Assembly: GCF_024679245.1 (NCBI RefSeq)
Contig: NC_090177.1
Coordinates: 41,504,018 to 41,568,017 of the forward strand
Source of the DNA: Pseudorasbora parva
Lineage: Eukaryota; Chordata; Actinopteri; Cypriniformes; Gobionidae
Length of the DNA: 64,000 nucleotides
Direction of reading: 5' to 3'
The notes below the pieces were generated by a model. That model did no database searches, was not told the origin of the DNA, and worked only from the letters and a program-made list of their open reading frames with translations. Positions 26,955 through 37,539 of the stretch are shown here, piece after piece (position 1 is the stretch's first letter; each line of letters begins with the position of its first letter). The translations under genes and the position numbers were made by a program.

Positions 26955-27375
26955 CTGAAACATGGCTATTGAATCCATCGTCAAAAAGGCCCAGCAGAGA
27001 TTGAGCTTTCTTCAACCTGCCACAGGAGCTGCTGACACAGTTCTACTCAGCCGTCATTGAGTCTGTCCTGTGCTCATCTATAACTGTCTGGTTTGGCTCA
27101 GCTACCGAATCAGACATCCTGGAGACTATAACGGACTGTCCAGACTGCGGAGAGGATTGTTGGTGCCCCCTTCTGCCCACCCTTCAGGACCTGTACTCTT
27201 CCAGAGTGAGGAAAGGGGCAGGTAAAATCACCATGGACTCCACTCACCCAAACACAAACGATCTGAATTATTGCCTTCCGGACGACATCTAGGCACAGCA
27301 CAGGATCAGTGTCTTCCCACAGGCTGTTTCCCTCTTGAACACTAAAACACCTTCCAAGTGCAATACCCAAAATTT
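26955..27375 (+). pseudogene. LINE reverse-transcriptase 3' fragment
   Basis: Translating across frames gives AIESIVKKAQQRLSFLQP, then VLCSSITVWFGSATESDIL, then APLPTLQDLYSSRVRKGAG. These match the region after the catalytic core of L2/CR1-like non-LTR reverse transcriptases (IESVLTYSITVWYGN and LYSSRC.KRAGKI blocks). Several frame changes and stops are present, so it is dead. It begins right beside the hAT insertion. Confidence 0.65.
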
Positions 27376-27508
27376 TGAGCAACATACTTGCAAAATAATT
27401 TACTCATATTTATTCATTCAATACTGTAAATACTGTATGTTTATTATCTGTAAATGTGTATCTGTCTTTGTATTCATATCTGTTACTCTTAGATGTTATT
27501 ATCAAAAA

Positions 27509-28648
27509 CAGTAAAAGAAGTGGACACAGCGACTCCATAGACTTCAACGGCAAAAAGAATCAGTTAGAAGCACTCGCTTCCTGATGGCTGAGTGAACTGC
27601 GCAGGCTCAGACTGAGCTTGAGGACGGAGATGTGACGTGAGCCTCCTGTCTGACAGCTGTAAGTCTTCTAGTAGTTGTGGAAAGTGAAATCTGAGTAACG
27701 TTGTTTAAATGTTTTCTCCCGTTGCTTTTGGCTCACTATGGGCTTCTCCCCATTCTTCCCCTTGACTTTATCAGACTTTATGTCTCCACGTCCCCCCGAC
27801 TGTCTCATAGACAGTAAAAGATTGCTTCTGAGCGTCTCCTCCTGTCTATACGGTAATTTTTTTTCAACTGTGGGACAGAGTCGCGTTGATTATGATGCAA
27901 TTGTTAGTCTATTTTAAGAAAAACTGCTTCTACAGGGGAATAGTATAAGATACAAGGTAATGGAGCCTTTTATACATTGTCGTGTTTCTTTATAACTAAA
28001 AAATGGAAAATTGGAGTCTTTAAACGCCTCAGAAATAAAGTTATTCACTGACAAAGTGACTCAAAAATGAATGGGAGTCAATGGGATGCTAACAGCAGGT
28101 GATGGCTTGGTTAGCCCTATGGGTGGTACGCTTTCCGAGGGCTAGATTACCCAGGCGTAATTTATAAAGAAACACGACAATGTATAAAAGGCTCCATTAC
28201 CTTGTATCTTACACTATCGCCCCCGTAGAAGCTGTTTTTGTAAAAATAGGCTTACGATTGCGTCATAACCAACGCGACTCTGCCGCACAGTTGAGAAATT
28301 ACCGTATAGACAGGAGGAGACGCTCGCAGGCAATCTTCTACTGTTTATGAGACAGTCAGGGGGACGTGGAGACAAAGTCTGATAAAGTCAAGGGAGAAGA
28401 ATGGGGAGAAGCTGATAGTGAGCCAAAAGCATCAGGACAAAACATTTAAACAACGTTACTCAGATTTCACTTTCCACAACTACTAGAAGACCTACAGCTG
28501 TCAGACAGGAGGCTCACGTCACATCTACGTCCTCAAGCTCAGTCTGAGCCTGCACAGTTCACTCAGCCATCAGGAAGTGAGCGCTTCTAACTGACTTCAC
28601 AATTCGCCGTTGAAGTCTATGGGGTCGCTGCGTCAATTTCTTTTACTG
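27509..28648. mobile_element. 1.14-kb palindromic foldback element
   Basis: Arms of roughly 450 bp are inverted copies: left begins CAGTAAAAGAAGTGGACAC, right ends with the complement of CAGTAAAAGAAATTGACGC. Further matched blocks include CAGACTGAGCTTGAGGACG, TAAAGTCAAGGGGAAGAATG-like sequence and GAAACACGACAATGTATAAA. The unpaired centre is about 27990-28140. No coding capacity. Confidence 0.85.
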
Positions 28649-29839
28649 TCTATGAGATTACCCCTTGGTTATTATGTGTGTTGTTATATTTATATGTGTG
28701 TGCTGGAAGCTTTATTAACAAGGTCAATTCCTTGTGTGTGCAAGCACACTTGGCTGTAAAGCTCTTTCTGATTGCGACTGTCTTTTTGGTAGATAGCTGA
28801 ACAGGTGACTTCCAACAGGTGATGATTTCGGAGACTACATGGGTGACTGAAGAAGAGAACATGAGAATAGGAGGTATTAGAGCGAATCTGAGCATGACAC
28901 ATCTGAGAAAAACAAAACCATCGCCTCTCTCACGGCACAAGCCTGCAGGAGGAACACGCAACGCTAATTGCCGCTTTTACACAGCCTTGAGACTTAACAC
29001 CATTCCACATTCTCTCATCAAAGAAACCACACGCTCAACTTTATAAAATTTTCATTCAGTATGTTACTTTATTCTCCTTTTTTCTATCTCCATCTCCCCT
29101 TAAAACAAGCGCCACCAAAAAGGGGGGAGAGACAAGGAGACGGTAAGAGCGAGAGACAGTGTTTTGCAGGACCATTTCCTTCCTGCCTGGAAGCCCTACT
29201 GTAACTTGTTAGATCAAACTTAGAGAACTTCTACAGCTGCCAGGAGCGAAAGAATAAAAAACACCAGGAAAGAAGAAAGAAGAAAAACATGTAGCAGGTT
29301 AGAGAATTTACTGTGTAGAGGCAGGAGCCTGATGGAGATCTGGAAACTAATTACTGAAACAGTGTGTGGGAAGGAAAGACAACAAGCGTTGTTGAAGCAT
29401 CCTCTGTCCCTGTGGACAGTGTAAATAAACTTGCCGTTCACCATTGATTGCCGGGAAGAGTTTCATCATAAATTCCCCTGTCACTCACAAAGAAGTGCAA
29501 TTAACACTTTATCTACACAAACGCTAAACAAATGGGTTTAAAAAGCAATATTGAGGCATAGTGAGGGCTCCTCTTAAAAATAAGAGGTTCTACACATCAC
29601 CTTCAGGTTTATTATCAAATAATATTTTCTTGGGGTTTTTGAGTTTAGCTCAATTAGAACTTTTACAAGAGATCTCCTACAGTTTCATTCGAAACTTTAG
29701 TAACACTTTATTTCGATAGTTCACTTTAGACATTCTACATCTCTAACAGCAGTCATTATATTATAACAAAACGTAATATCTGCTAAATTTATTTTGATGC
29801 CAAGCAATTTTGCAACTACACGTCACACACTGTTTGTTT
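28649..29839. other. Unique intergenic DNA, candidate conserved non-coding element
   Basis: 29040-29530 is complex sequence with AAACTAATTACTGAAACA and ATCATAAATTCCCCTGTCA type segments and no coding signal. 29699-29815 starts TAACACTTTATTTCGATAG, the head of a common fish DNA repeat, truncated. Confidence 0.3.
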
Positions 29840-30141
29840 GTTACCTAGAGGAGAACTGGCACCCCTAATGAACCTGGTTTCTCCCAAGGTTTTTTCTCCA
29901 TCCTGTCACCTCATGGAGTTTTGGTTCCTTGCCACCTCTTTTGCCTTTGACTCTTGGCTTGCCTAGTTGGGGACACTAAATATTGATCTACTGTATATCA
30001 CTGATCTGCCCGCATTCACTAAAAGACAGTTGAACTGAGCTGGATTTACATCACTGTTTTCATCTGAGCGGCTGTACAGCCGAATCAAATTCTGTTTTCC
30101 TGTTAACACTGCACAGCTGCTTTGAAACAAACTGCATTGTA

Positions 30142-31714
30142 CAATCCCGATTCCAAAAAAGCTGGGACACTGTAAAAATTGTGAATAAAAAAATCAATAC
30201 AATAATTTACAAGTCTCATAAACTTATATTTAATTCACAATAGAATATTCTAGATACCATATAAAATGTTAAAAGTGAGACATTTTGAAATGTCATGCCA
30301 GATATTGGCTCATTTTGGATTTCATGAGAGCTACACGTTCCAAAAAAGTTGGGACAGGAAGCAATAAGAGGCCAGAAAAGTTAAATGTACATATAAGGAA
30401 CATGTTGCAACTTATTAGGTCAATTGGCAACATGATTGGGTATAAAAAGAGCCTCTCAGAGTGGCAGTGTCTCTCAGAAGACAAGATGGGCAGAGGATCA
30501 CCAATTCCCCCAACGCTGCGGCGAAAAATAGTAGAGCAATATCAGAACGGAGTTTCTCAAAGAAAAAGTTATCATCATCTACAGTGCATAGTATCATCCA
30601 AAGATTCAGAGAATCTGGAACAATCTCTGTGCGTAAGGGTCAAGGCCGGCAAACCAGACTGGATGCACGTGATCTTCAGGCCCTTAGACGGCACTGCATC
30701 ACATACAGGAATGATACTGTAATGGACATCACAACATGGGCTCAGGAATACTTCCACAAAACATTGTCGGAGAACACAATCCACCGTGCCATTTGCCGTT
30801 GCCGGCTAAAACTCTATAGGTCAAAAAAGAAGCCATATCTAAACATGATCCAGAAGCGCAGGTGTTTTCTCTGGGCCATGGCTCATTTAAAATGGACTGT
30901 GGTAAAGTGGAAAACTGTTCTGTGGTCAGACGAATCCAAATTGGAAGTTCTTTTTGGAAAACTGGGACGGCATGTTCTGGACTAAAGAGGACAAGGACAA
31001 CCCAAGCTGTTCTCAGCGCTCAGTTCAGAAGCGTCATCTCTGATGGTATGGGGTCGCATGAGTGTGTGTGTGGCAAAGGTAGCTTACACATCTGGAAAGG
31101 CACCATCAATGATGAAAGGTATATCCAAGTTGTAGTACAACATTTGCTCCCATCCAGACGTCATCTCTTTCAGGGAAGACCTTGCGTTTTCCACCATGAC
31201 AATGCCAGACCACATACTGCATCAGTTACAGCATCATGGCTGCGCAAAAGAAGGATCCGGGTACTGAAATAGCCAGCAATGATCAGTCTAGATCTTTTTA
31301 ACAATAGAAAACATTTGGTGCATCATAAAGAGGAAGATGGGACAAAGAAGACCTAAGACAGTTGAGCAACTAGAAGCCTGTATTAGACAAGAATGGGACA
31401 ACATTCCTGTTCCTAAACTTGAGCAGCTTGTCTCCTCAGTCCCCAGACGTTTGCAGACTGTTATAAAAAGAAGAAGGGATGACACACAGTGGTGAACATG
31501 GCCTTGTGCTAACTTTTTTGAGATGTGTTGATGCCATGAAATTTAAAATCAACTTATTTTTCCCCTAATTTTTTTTTTTTTCTCAGTTTAAACATTGGAT
31601 TTGTCATGTATGTTTTATTCTGAATAAAATATTGAAATTTTAAATTCAACATCATAGTATTCTGTTTTTATTCACAATTTGTACAGTGTCCCAACATTTT
31701 TGGAATCGGTTTTG
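30142..31714 (+). mobile_element. Tc1/mariner transposon, inactivated
   Basis: Long matching inverted ends (left CAATCCCGATTCCAAAAAAG, right reverse-complemented CAAAACCGATTCCAAAAATG, continuing for about 50 bp), flanked by TA (30140-30141, 31715-31716). 1573 bp, normal full length. Contains a broken transposase. Confidence 0.92.
30486..31496 (+). pseudogene. Tc1-type transposase, frameshifted
   Basis: Opens MGRGSPIPPTLRRKIVEQYQ at 30486, then changes frame near 30565; the second frame carries STVHSIIQRFRESGTISVRK (helix-turn-helix) and KTVLWSDESKLEVLFG with the first catalytic Asp. Another frame change near 30985 leads to HIWKGTINDERYIQV and FHHDNARPHTA with the second Asp. The last part (QLEACIRQEWDNIPVP) is again out of frame, and the SPDLNPIE-type block with the third acidic residue is deleted near 31272. 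It cannot encode a working enzyme. Confidence 0.88.
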
Positions 31715-31869
31715 TAAAACGCACTATATAAAGCCCTGGGTCACTTAACGTCCACATTGGCATTTTAACACCAAACCTAAAAAAAAAGAGCCAAAGGGCA
31801 TAAGATTATGTTCAAAACCAGACTGATCGGCTTTTATTATGTATATTTAAATATTAAATCGACTGCATT

Positions 31870-31999
31870 TATATGAGCAGCTGGGGTTAGGTGTCTTGCT
31901 CATGGAAACTTTAACACTTTGTCAAGTGGAACCGGGATTGAACCAACAACCTTTCGGTTTGTAGACAACCTACATGAACCACTGAGCCACTGCCGCCCC
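31870..31999 (-). mobile_element. tRNA-derived SINE head, minus strand
   Basis: On the minus strand the sequence starts GGGGCGGCAGTGGCTCAGTG, carries an A-box-like TGGCTCAGTGGT (31978-31989) and a B-box-like GGTTCAATCCC (31934-31944), spaced as in a tRNA promoter. The trailing part (AGCAAGACACCTAACCCC) is also common in fish SINEs. No poly-A or tail boundary is clear. Confidence 0.65.
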
Positions 32000-32613
32000 T
32001 TTTAGAGACTGAACATTAAAAACAATGCTGTGTGCTGGGCTAAATGTATTCGTTATATGTGTAACCTACACATATGAAGAGCTTATGTAGAAAACGTGTA
32101 AAGGAGTCGAAACGATGGCAGGAATCTCTCCGACTCTTCTGCTGCGAAGAGACGCCGTTTTGCCGAACTGTGATGGGACACACCATGACTACGAGGAGAA
32201 AAAACTGGTGCTGGAGCACTCTGTCCTTTTTAGGGTCGCATCATGTACTGTCTTTGGTCCCTGTTGCGTTCAAATTTTAGTCGAACTGCACCAGAGTTGG
32301 TTTTAATCCAACCAAAGATGCCAAATGTGAACACACCCTAAATGTAGGTTTCTTTTTTGGTCCAGACCAAAATAACCAAGAGAACCGATCTACAAGTGTG
32401 AATACCCGCATCCATTTGATGTATTGAATACTGTCAATTTCTGGAACCAGGTCCAAGCCTCTCTGTTTCAAGTGAGAATACCATCTTAAAAGCCATTTAT
32501 TGCACACTTGCTAAAAACTCAGTGTGCACCAATCTCTGGGCTCACAACATCCCACACACCAGTATTACACCGATTCATAAAAGATGAATCACTGTCTGTC
32601 CAATGGGGATTTC
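32000..32613. other. Intergenic, nothing recognised
   Basis: Short overlapping frames only. 32245-32400 (GTCCCTGTTGCGTTCAAAT, ATGTGAACACACCCTAAATG) has the look of an old MITE. Confidence 0.3.
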
Positions 32614-32748
32614 AGTAAAATTCTTAGTTGTTTTAACCCAAATTTGGGTCAAATATGGACAAACTCAACCATTGGGTTTAACATTTTATCTAAAAATTTG
32701 TCCATATTTGACCCACATTTGTGTTAAAACAACCCAGGATTTTTAGAA
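32614..32748. mobile_element. Small hairpin MITE
   Basis: Left arm AGTTGTTTTAACCCAAATTT and GGGTCAAATATGGACAAA, right arm the complements (TTTGTCCATATTTGACCC, GTGTTAAAACAACCC), about 45 bp paired around a 20-bp loop. Confidence 0.8.
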
Positions 32749-32941
32749 GGATCATGGTTTTTCTTTAGTATTACAGCACGTGTGTATGCTAGCAGTGTGT
32801 GTGGTTTTGTTCTGGGATCTGAAGGAGCATTTGGAAGACATACAGAATTTAGGAAATTCCATTTACATAAGAGCATATTGGGAGACTTTATTTTTAAGAG
32901 TGATGAGCAGTTTTTGTGATGGGCGTCTTTATAAAGGTTTC

Positions 32942-33315
32942 TGTCACATGCCTGTCCTGTCTTGTGTGCACATGTGGGTTTTGTCATGTCTTGCATGTGC
33001 TACTGTCAACTCCACCCTTCTTGTTATCTGATTATTGGTTTATTTGCCCCACCTGTTCTCCCTCATTATCTGCCTTGTTTGTTCCCTTTATAATATCCTT
33101 GTGTTTGTCAGTCTGTGTTGGATCCTTGTGTAATGTCTGCGTCTCCCGTTCTCCCTGTGATTCTGTTGGTTTGTTTAAGTTTATATTTTATTATTCTATT
33201 GTGTGTTTTTCCCCCTCGTGGGTTTTGTTTTGAGTTTATGTTTTATTTGTTATAAATAAATATATCCTTTTCTGCACTTGAGTCCTCGCACCATTTCCTT
33301 TGTGTGTACGTGACA
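32942..33315 (+). repeat. 5' LTR
   Basis: 374 bp. Contains TTATAAATAAATATA late in the LTR. The LTR-internal junction reads GTGACA/GAAGGATCC; the bases after it do not show an obvious standard primer-binding site. Confidence 0.95.
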
Positions 33316-33328
33316 GAAGGATCCAACC

Positions 33329-35626
33329 ATGTTGAGGACTCAGCAGAGAGAGGACTCGATCCTGGAATCGCTCACCACCTGTCCTCACTATGAGCGGATT
33401 CTACGGTTTCGAGTCCTCCACCTACTTCACCAGGAGGGAATGGAGATTAGGAATTTTGCAAAGAAGTTCCTGGAGACTGCCAAGGGGCTGAGGCTCAGTG
33501 ACTCTGCACTCAAGGACCTTTTTAATTATGCCCTAGATGAGCCCATGGAGTGGTGGCTCAGAAGGGCATATGACGGAGGCACATTTGAGGCAATGGTGGA
33601 AGCTATCGCCTGCCAGCCGGAGAGAGCTGCCAGGGAGATGGCCCCTGCCCTGGCAGTCCCAAGATCGGTGGTCCCTGCTCCAGTGGCCCCGAGGCGTAGG
33701 AGGAGAGAGGCTTCCTCTGCCCCCACTCCAGTGGTCCCAGTTCTGGTGGCCCCAGTTCTAGCGCACCCTGTTCCGGTGGTCCCGTTGCTGGTGGATCGTG
33801 TTCCGGTGGTCCCGCTGCCGGTGGAACGTGTTCCGGTGGTCCCGATGCCGGTGGATCGTGTTCCGGTGGTCCCGATACCGGTAGATCGTGTTCCAGTGGT
33901 CCTGAAACGGAGGAGGAGAAGGAAGTCTCCCTCCGTGCCTGTGCCGGTGGTCCCTGTGCCGGTGGTCCCAGTGCCAGCGGATCGTGTTCCGGTGGTCCCA
34001 ATGCTGGCGGATCGTATTCCGGTGGTCCCTATGCCGGTGGACTGTGTTCCGGTGGTCCCTATTCCGGTGGATCGTGTTTCGGAGGTCCCTGTACCGGTGG
34101 ATCGTGTTCCGGTGGTCCCTATGCCGGTGGACTGTGTTCCGGTGGTCCCTATTCCGGTGGATCGTGTTCCGGAGGTCCCTGTACCGGTAGATCGTGTTCC
34201 GGTGGTCTCTATTCCGGTGGATCGTGTTCCGGTGGTCCCGATGCCGGTGGTCTCTGTTCCGGTGGATAGTGTTCCGGTGGTCCCTGTGCTGGTGGATCGC
34301 ATTCCGGTGGACGCCGCTGGGCCGGAGATGCCTCCCAGGCGTCCTGCTCTCACCGCGCCTCCCAGGCGTCCTGCTCTCACCGCGCCTCCCAGGCGTCCTG
34401 CTCTCACCGCGCCTCCCAGGCGTCCAGCTCTCACCGCGCCTCCCAGGCGTCCAGCTCTCACCGCGCCTCCCAGGCGTCCAGCTCTCACCGCGCCTCCCAG
34501 GCGTCCAGCTCTCACCGCGCCTCCCAGGCGTCCAGCTCTCACCGCGCCTCCCAGGCGTCCAGCTCTCACCGCGCCGCCGAGGCGTCCCGCTCTCCGTGCC
34601 CCGCCGAGGCGTCCCGCTCTCCGTGCCCCGCCGAGGCGTCCCGCTCTCCGTGCGCCGCCGAGGCGTCCCGCTCTCCGTGCGCCGCCGAGGCGTCCCGCTC
34701 TCCGTGCGCCGCCGAGGCGTCCCGCTCTCCGTGCGCCGCCGAGGCGTCCCGCTCTCCGTGCGCCGCCGAGGCGTCCCGCTCTCCGTGCGCCGCCGAGGCG
34801 TCCCGCTCTCCGTGCGCCGCCGAGGCGTCCCGCTCTCCGTGCGCCGCCGAGGCGTCCCGCTCTCCGTGCGCCGCCGAGGCGCCCCGCTCTCCGTGCGCCG
34901 CTGAGGCGCCCCGCTCTCCGTGCCCCGCTGAGGCGCCCCGCTCTCCGTGCCCCGCTGAGGCGCCCCGCTCTCCGTGCCCCGCTGAGGCGCCCCGCTCTCC
35001 GTGCGCCGCTGAGGCGCCCCGCTCTCCGTGCGCCGCTGAGGCGCCCCGCTCTCCGTGCGCCGCTGAGGCGCCCTGCTCTCCGTGCGCCGCTGAGGCGCCC
35101 TGCTCTCCGTGCGCCGCTGAGGCGCCCTGCTCTCCGTGCGCCGCTGAGGCGCCCTGCTCTCCGTGCGCCGCTGAGGCGTCCTGCTCTCCGTGCGCCGCTG
35201 AGGCGTCCTGCTCTCCCTGCGCCGCCCTGGGTGCCTGAACTTTTTGTTTTCCTCATGTGTCCCTTGTTGACCCCTCCCTTGTCTGTTCCTTCCTTGTCTG
35301 TTTCCCCTGTCCCTCCCGTGCCCCCCTGGTCAGTCCCTCCCGTGCCCCCCTGGTCAGTCCCTCCCGTGCCCCCCTGGTCTGTCCCTCCCGTGCCCCCCTG
35401 GTCTGTCCCTCCCGTGCCCCCCTGGTCTGTCCCTCCCGCCCCGCCCTGGTCTGTCCCTCCCGTCCCGCCCTGGTCTGTCCCTCCCGTCCCGCCCTGGTCT
35501 GTCCCTCCCGTCCCGCCCTGGTCTGTCCCTCCCGTCCCGCCCTGGTCTGTCCCTCCCGTCCCTCCCTGGTCTGTCCCGCCCGTCCCTAGTGGAGCGTCTG
35601 GTAGCCGCTCCTTAAGGAGGGGGTAA
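33329..35626 (+). CDS. Gag-like protein with giant Pro/Arg/Val repeat tail
   Basis: 765 codons from ATG at 33329 to TAA at 35624-35626, directly against the 3' LTR. Residues 1-110 look like a retrotransposon capsid-type domain (LRFRVLHLLHQEGMEIRNFA, ALDEPMEWWL). The rest is low complexity: VPVVPMPVDR-type decapeptides, about 33 nonapeptides (PPRRPALTA, then PPRRPALRA, then PLRRPALRA), and about a dozen VPPVPPWS octapeptides. There is no CCHC knuckle, protease or reverse transcriptase. The basic Arg/Pro tail may replace a nucleic-acid-binding domain (inference). The repeats are GC-rich tandem DNA of 30, 27 and 24 bp, so the length probably varies between copies. The opposite strand is also open for 576 codons because of the same periodicity. 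Confidence 0.8.
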   Translation: MLRTQQREDSILESLTTCPHYERILRFRVLHLLHQEGMEIRNFAKKFLETAKGLRLSDSALKDLFNYALDEPMEWWLRRAYDGGTFEAMVEAIACQPERAAREMAPALAVPRSVVPAPVAPRRRRREASSAPTPVVPVLVAPVLAHPVPVVPLLVDRVPVVPLPVERVPVVPMPVDRVPVVPIPVDRVPVVLKRRRRRKSPSVPVPVVPVPVVPVPADRVPVVPMLADRIPVVPMPVDCVPVVPIPVDRVSEVPVPVDRVPVVPMPVDCVPVVPIPVDRVPEVPVPVDRVPVVSIPVDRVPVVPMPVVSVPVDSVPVVPVLVDRIPVDAAGPEMPPRRPALTAPPRRPALTAPPRRPALTAPPRRPALTAPPRRPALTAPPRRPALTAPPRRPALTAPPRRPALTAPPRRPALTAPPRRPALRAPPRRPALRAPPRRPALRAPPRRPALRAPPRRPALRAPPRRPALRAPPRRPALRAPPRRPALRAPPRRPALRAPPRRPALRAPPRRPALRAPPRRPALRAPLRRPALRAPLRRPALRAPLRRPALRAPLRRPALRAPLRRPALRAPLRRPALRAPLRRPALRAPLRRPALRAPLRRPALRAPLRRPALRAPLRRPALRAPLRRPALPAPPWVPELFVFLMCPLLTPPLSVPSLSVSPVPPVPPWSVPPVPPWSVPPVPPWSVPPVPPWSVPPVPPWSVPPAPPWSVPPVPPWSVPPVPPWSVPPVPPWSVPPVPPWSVPPVPPWSVPPVPSGASGSRSLRRG
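33757..34310 (+). repeat. 30-bp coding minisatellite
   Basis: Imperfect 30-bp units around GATCGTGTTCCGGTGGTCCC, coding for ten-residue VPVVP..VDR repeats within the Gag-like frame; interrupted at about 33900-33950 by a Lys/Arg-rich segment. Confidence 0.9.
34326..35227 (+). repeat. 27-bp coding minisatellite, about 33 units
   Basis: Units of CCTCCCAGGCGTCCTGCTCT-type change stepwise along the array (CTCCCAGGCG, then CCGCCGAGGCG, then CCGCTGAGGCG), giving three blocks of homogenised repeats. Period 27 keeps the frame open. Confidence 0.95.
35310..35590 (+). repeat. 24-bp coding minisatellite
   Basis: About 12 units around CCTGGTCTGTCCCTCCCGTG, coding VPPVPPWS. The last units change GTGCCC to GTCCCG. 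Confidence 0.93.
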
Positions 35627-36000
35627 TGTCACATGCCTGTCCTGTCTTGTGTGCACATGTGGGTTTTGTCATGTCTTGCATGTGCTACTGTCAACCCCGC
35701 CCTTCTTGTTATCTGATTATTGGTTTATTTGCCCCACCTGTTCTCCCTCATTATCTGCCTTGTTTGTTCCCTTTATAATCTCCTTGTGTTTGTCAGTCTG
35801 TGTTGGATCCTTGTGTAATGTCTGCGTCTCCCGTTCTCCCTGTGATTCTGTTGGTTTGTTTAAGTTTATATTTTATTATTCTATTGTGTGTTTTTCCCCC
35901 TCGTGGGTTTTGTTTTGAGTTTATGTTTTATTTGTTATAAATAAATATATCCTTTTCTGCACTTGAGTCCTCGCACCATTTCCTTTGTGTGTACGTGACA
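35627..36000 (+). repeat. 3' LTR
   Basis: 374 bp, aligned end to end with the 5' LTR; visible differences are AACTCCACCC/AACCCCGCCC (two) and TATAATATCC/TATAATCTCC (one). Confidence 0.95.
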
Positions 36001-36005
36001 GTTTC

Positions 36006-36399
36006 TGGGAAAGCGTCTGTTACTGTTATATGTTATAGCGTGTAGTGTTTGCTCCCCCCCTCCATTTAGTCATCCATCAGAGAGGTGGGTGTTGTTTCTG
36101 GCCCAGCATGTCTAACACATCGGTATGAATCACTCACGGTGATTTCAGGGTCCAGTTTTTAAATAATTAAAGAGCTTTAATTTATCAGGATTTAGCACCT
36201 TCAGACATGAGAGCTGACAGTCGCTAGGGGACAGGAAATGAACAACAGTAATGGAGTTAGAGCGGACGGGAGGGAGAAAGATTCACACTGTAACCAAATT
36301 GAATGCACATGCATTAAACAGGGGGACAAAAAGCAATATGTGAAGGTGTAATGTAATAAAGGCTGTTTTCGAACATGCTTCCAATAACACAATCAAGGA
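36006..36399. other. Intergenic, nothing recognised
   Basis: Flank of the LTR element; no gene or repeat boundary seen. Confidence 0.35.
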
Positions 36400-36848
36400 C
36401 TAAAAAAAAAGAAAATGCTTTTCTTACTTAGTATTTGTGTCTTGTTTCCAGTCCAAATATTTAAAAACTCTAAGATGCACTGTGTATTGTGAACCAGCAT
36501 TAACCTCTTGAGCAATCTGAGCTCCAGTAGCTCGTCTGTTTGATCGGACCACACGGGCCAGCCTTCACTCCCCACGTGCATCAATGAGCCTTGGCCGCCC
36601 ATGACCCTGTGGCAGGTCACAAGATCTAAGGAAGATTATTTCAAGCAGAAACAAGATTATTTCTCTTATCCCATTGGCAGATCATTTTGCTTGTTTTAAG
36701 CAAAAGCCCACTTCATTTGGATATTATTTTCCAGAAAACGTGAACAATAATTTTCAGTTTAACTCATCTTGATTTTTAGATATTTAGACTAAAACAAACC
36801 AAAAAAAAGATAATAAAAAAAGTTTTTTTTTTTTTTTTTTGCAGTGTA
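36400..36848. mobile_element. MITE split by a Tc1 fragment
   Basis: Outer parts (CTTACTTAGTATTTGTGTCT at left; CAGAAACAAGATTATTTCTC and GAACAATAATTTTCAGTTTA at right, then a T run and GCAGTG) look like the two sides of a palindromic fish MITE. Between them, about 36474-36632, is an internal piece of the Tc1-type element seen at 39250-40165 (CATCAATGAGCCTTGGCCGC, minus-strand orientation). Confidence 0.6.
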
Positions 36849-37539
36849 ATACTAAAGCAGTTTAATTTGAACAATGTCCTTTCAAGAAAAGGTTTATTAA
36901 CTAAACACAAGCAAATCACCCAAGAAAATGACAGGTTAATAAACCACATGAAGCACTAATAATAACACATGAATTAAACACGCAGAGGATATGATTTATC
37001 TGCATCAAACGACATGCAACACTTTATAGACTGCAATATTATAATTTTGTTCAATATATTGTAGGATTTAAAACTAAATTTATTACAGAACATATTATAA
37101 AACTGCTATCTACAGTATGACTACTATATACATTAACCAAAAAACAAAAACAAAAAAAGGAGTGCAAACCGCCTCTACTGGGTTACATGGATTGAGAGCT
37201 TAAAGAGATGACACAAAAATGAATATTCCATCAATAGAAGATTTTGAAGAACCACTTTTGTCCACACAATGAAAGTCAGCATATTCGGGACATCCCATTT
37301 CCATTTGAGTTTGGAACAACATGAGGGTGAATAACGGCATTTTCATTTTTGAGTGAACTATCCTTTTAAGGGCAGATTCGATCAGCACAAGCCTTTTGAT
37401 AAGTCAGATCAGGAGGAGTGAAGAGAGAACAGCTCAGGTCAGAGTACAGACACAACGGTGGATTACTGATACATCACTGCCCCCTATTGGTCTGATCTCA
37501 ATACATACAGTAGCTCAAGATTAATCCCCAAATAACACA

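Larger units (their letters stand above)
29840..31742 (+). repeat. Older repeat split by the Tc1 insertion
   Basis: 29840-30139 (CTCCCAAGGTTTTTTCTCC, CATGGAGTTTTGGTTCCTTG) joins 31715-31742 (GTAAAACGCACTATATAAAG) once the Tc1 is removed: ...CTGCATTGTAAAACGCACTATATAAAG. This is a widespread fish repeat ending in a CGCTATATAAA-like 3' sequence. Its class is uncertain, perhaps the 3' part of a LINE. Confidence 0.6.
32942..36000 (+). mobile_element. Complete non-autonomous LTR retrotransposon
   Basis: Two 374-bp direct repeats begin TGTCACATGCC and end GTACGTGACA (TG..CA rule). The element is flanked by a perfect 5-bp duplication GTTTC (32937-32941 and 36001-36005). A purine tract AAGGAGGGGG sits just before the 3' LTR. 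The LTRs differ by about three substitutions by eye, so the insertion is young. The only long frame is Gag-like; protease, reverse transcriptase and integrase are absent, so enzymes must come from a related element. Confidence 0.95.

Noticed and set aside
31870..31999. Functional tRNA gene
   Set aside because: A- and B-box-like sequences are present but no cloverleaf can be drawn with paired arms; fits a SINE head.
33526..35256. 576-codon open frame on the minus strand
   Set aside because: Produced by the 24-30-bp coding repeats of the Gag-like gene, whose periods keep all frames without stops; composition is Gly/Arg/Thr repeats with no domain.
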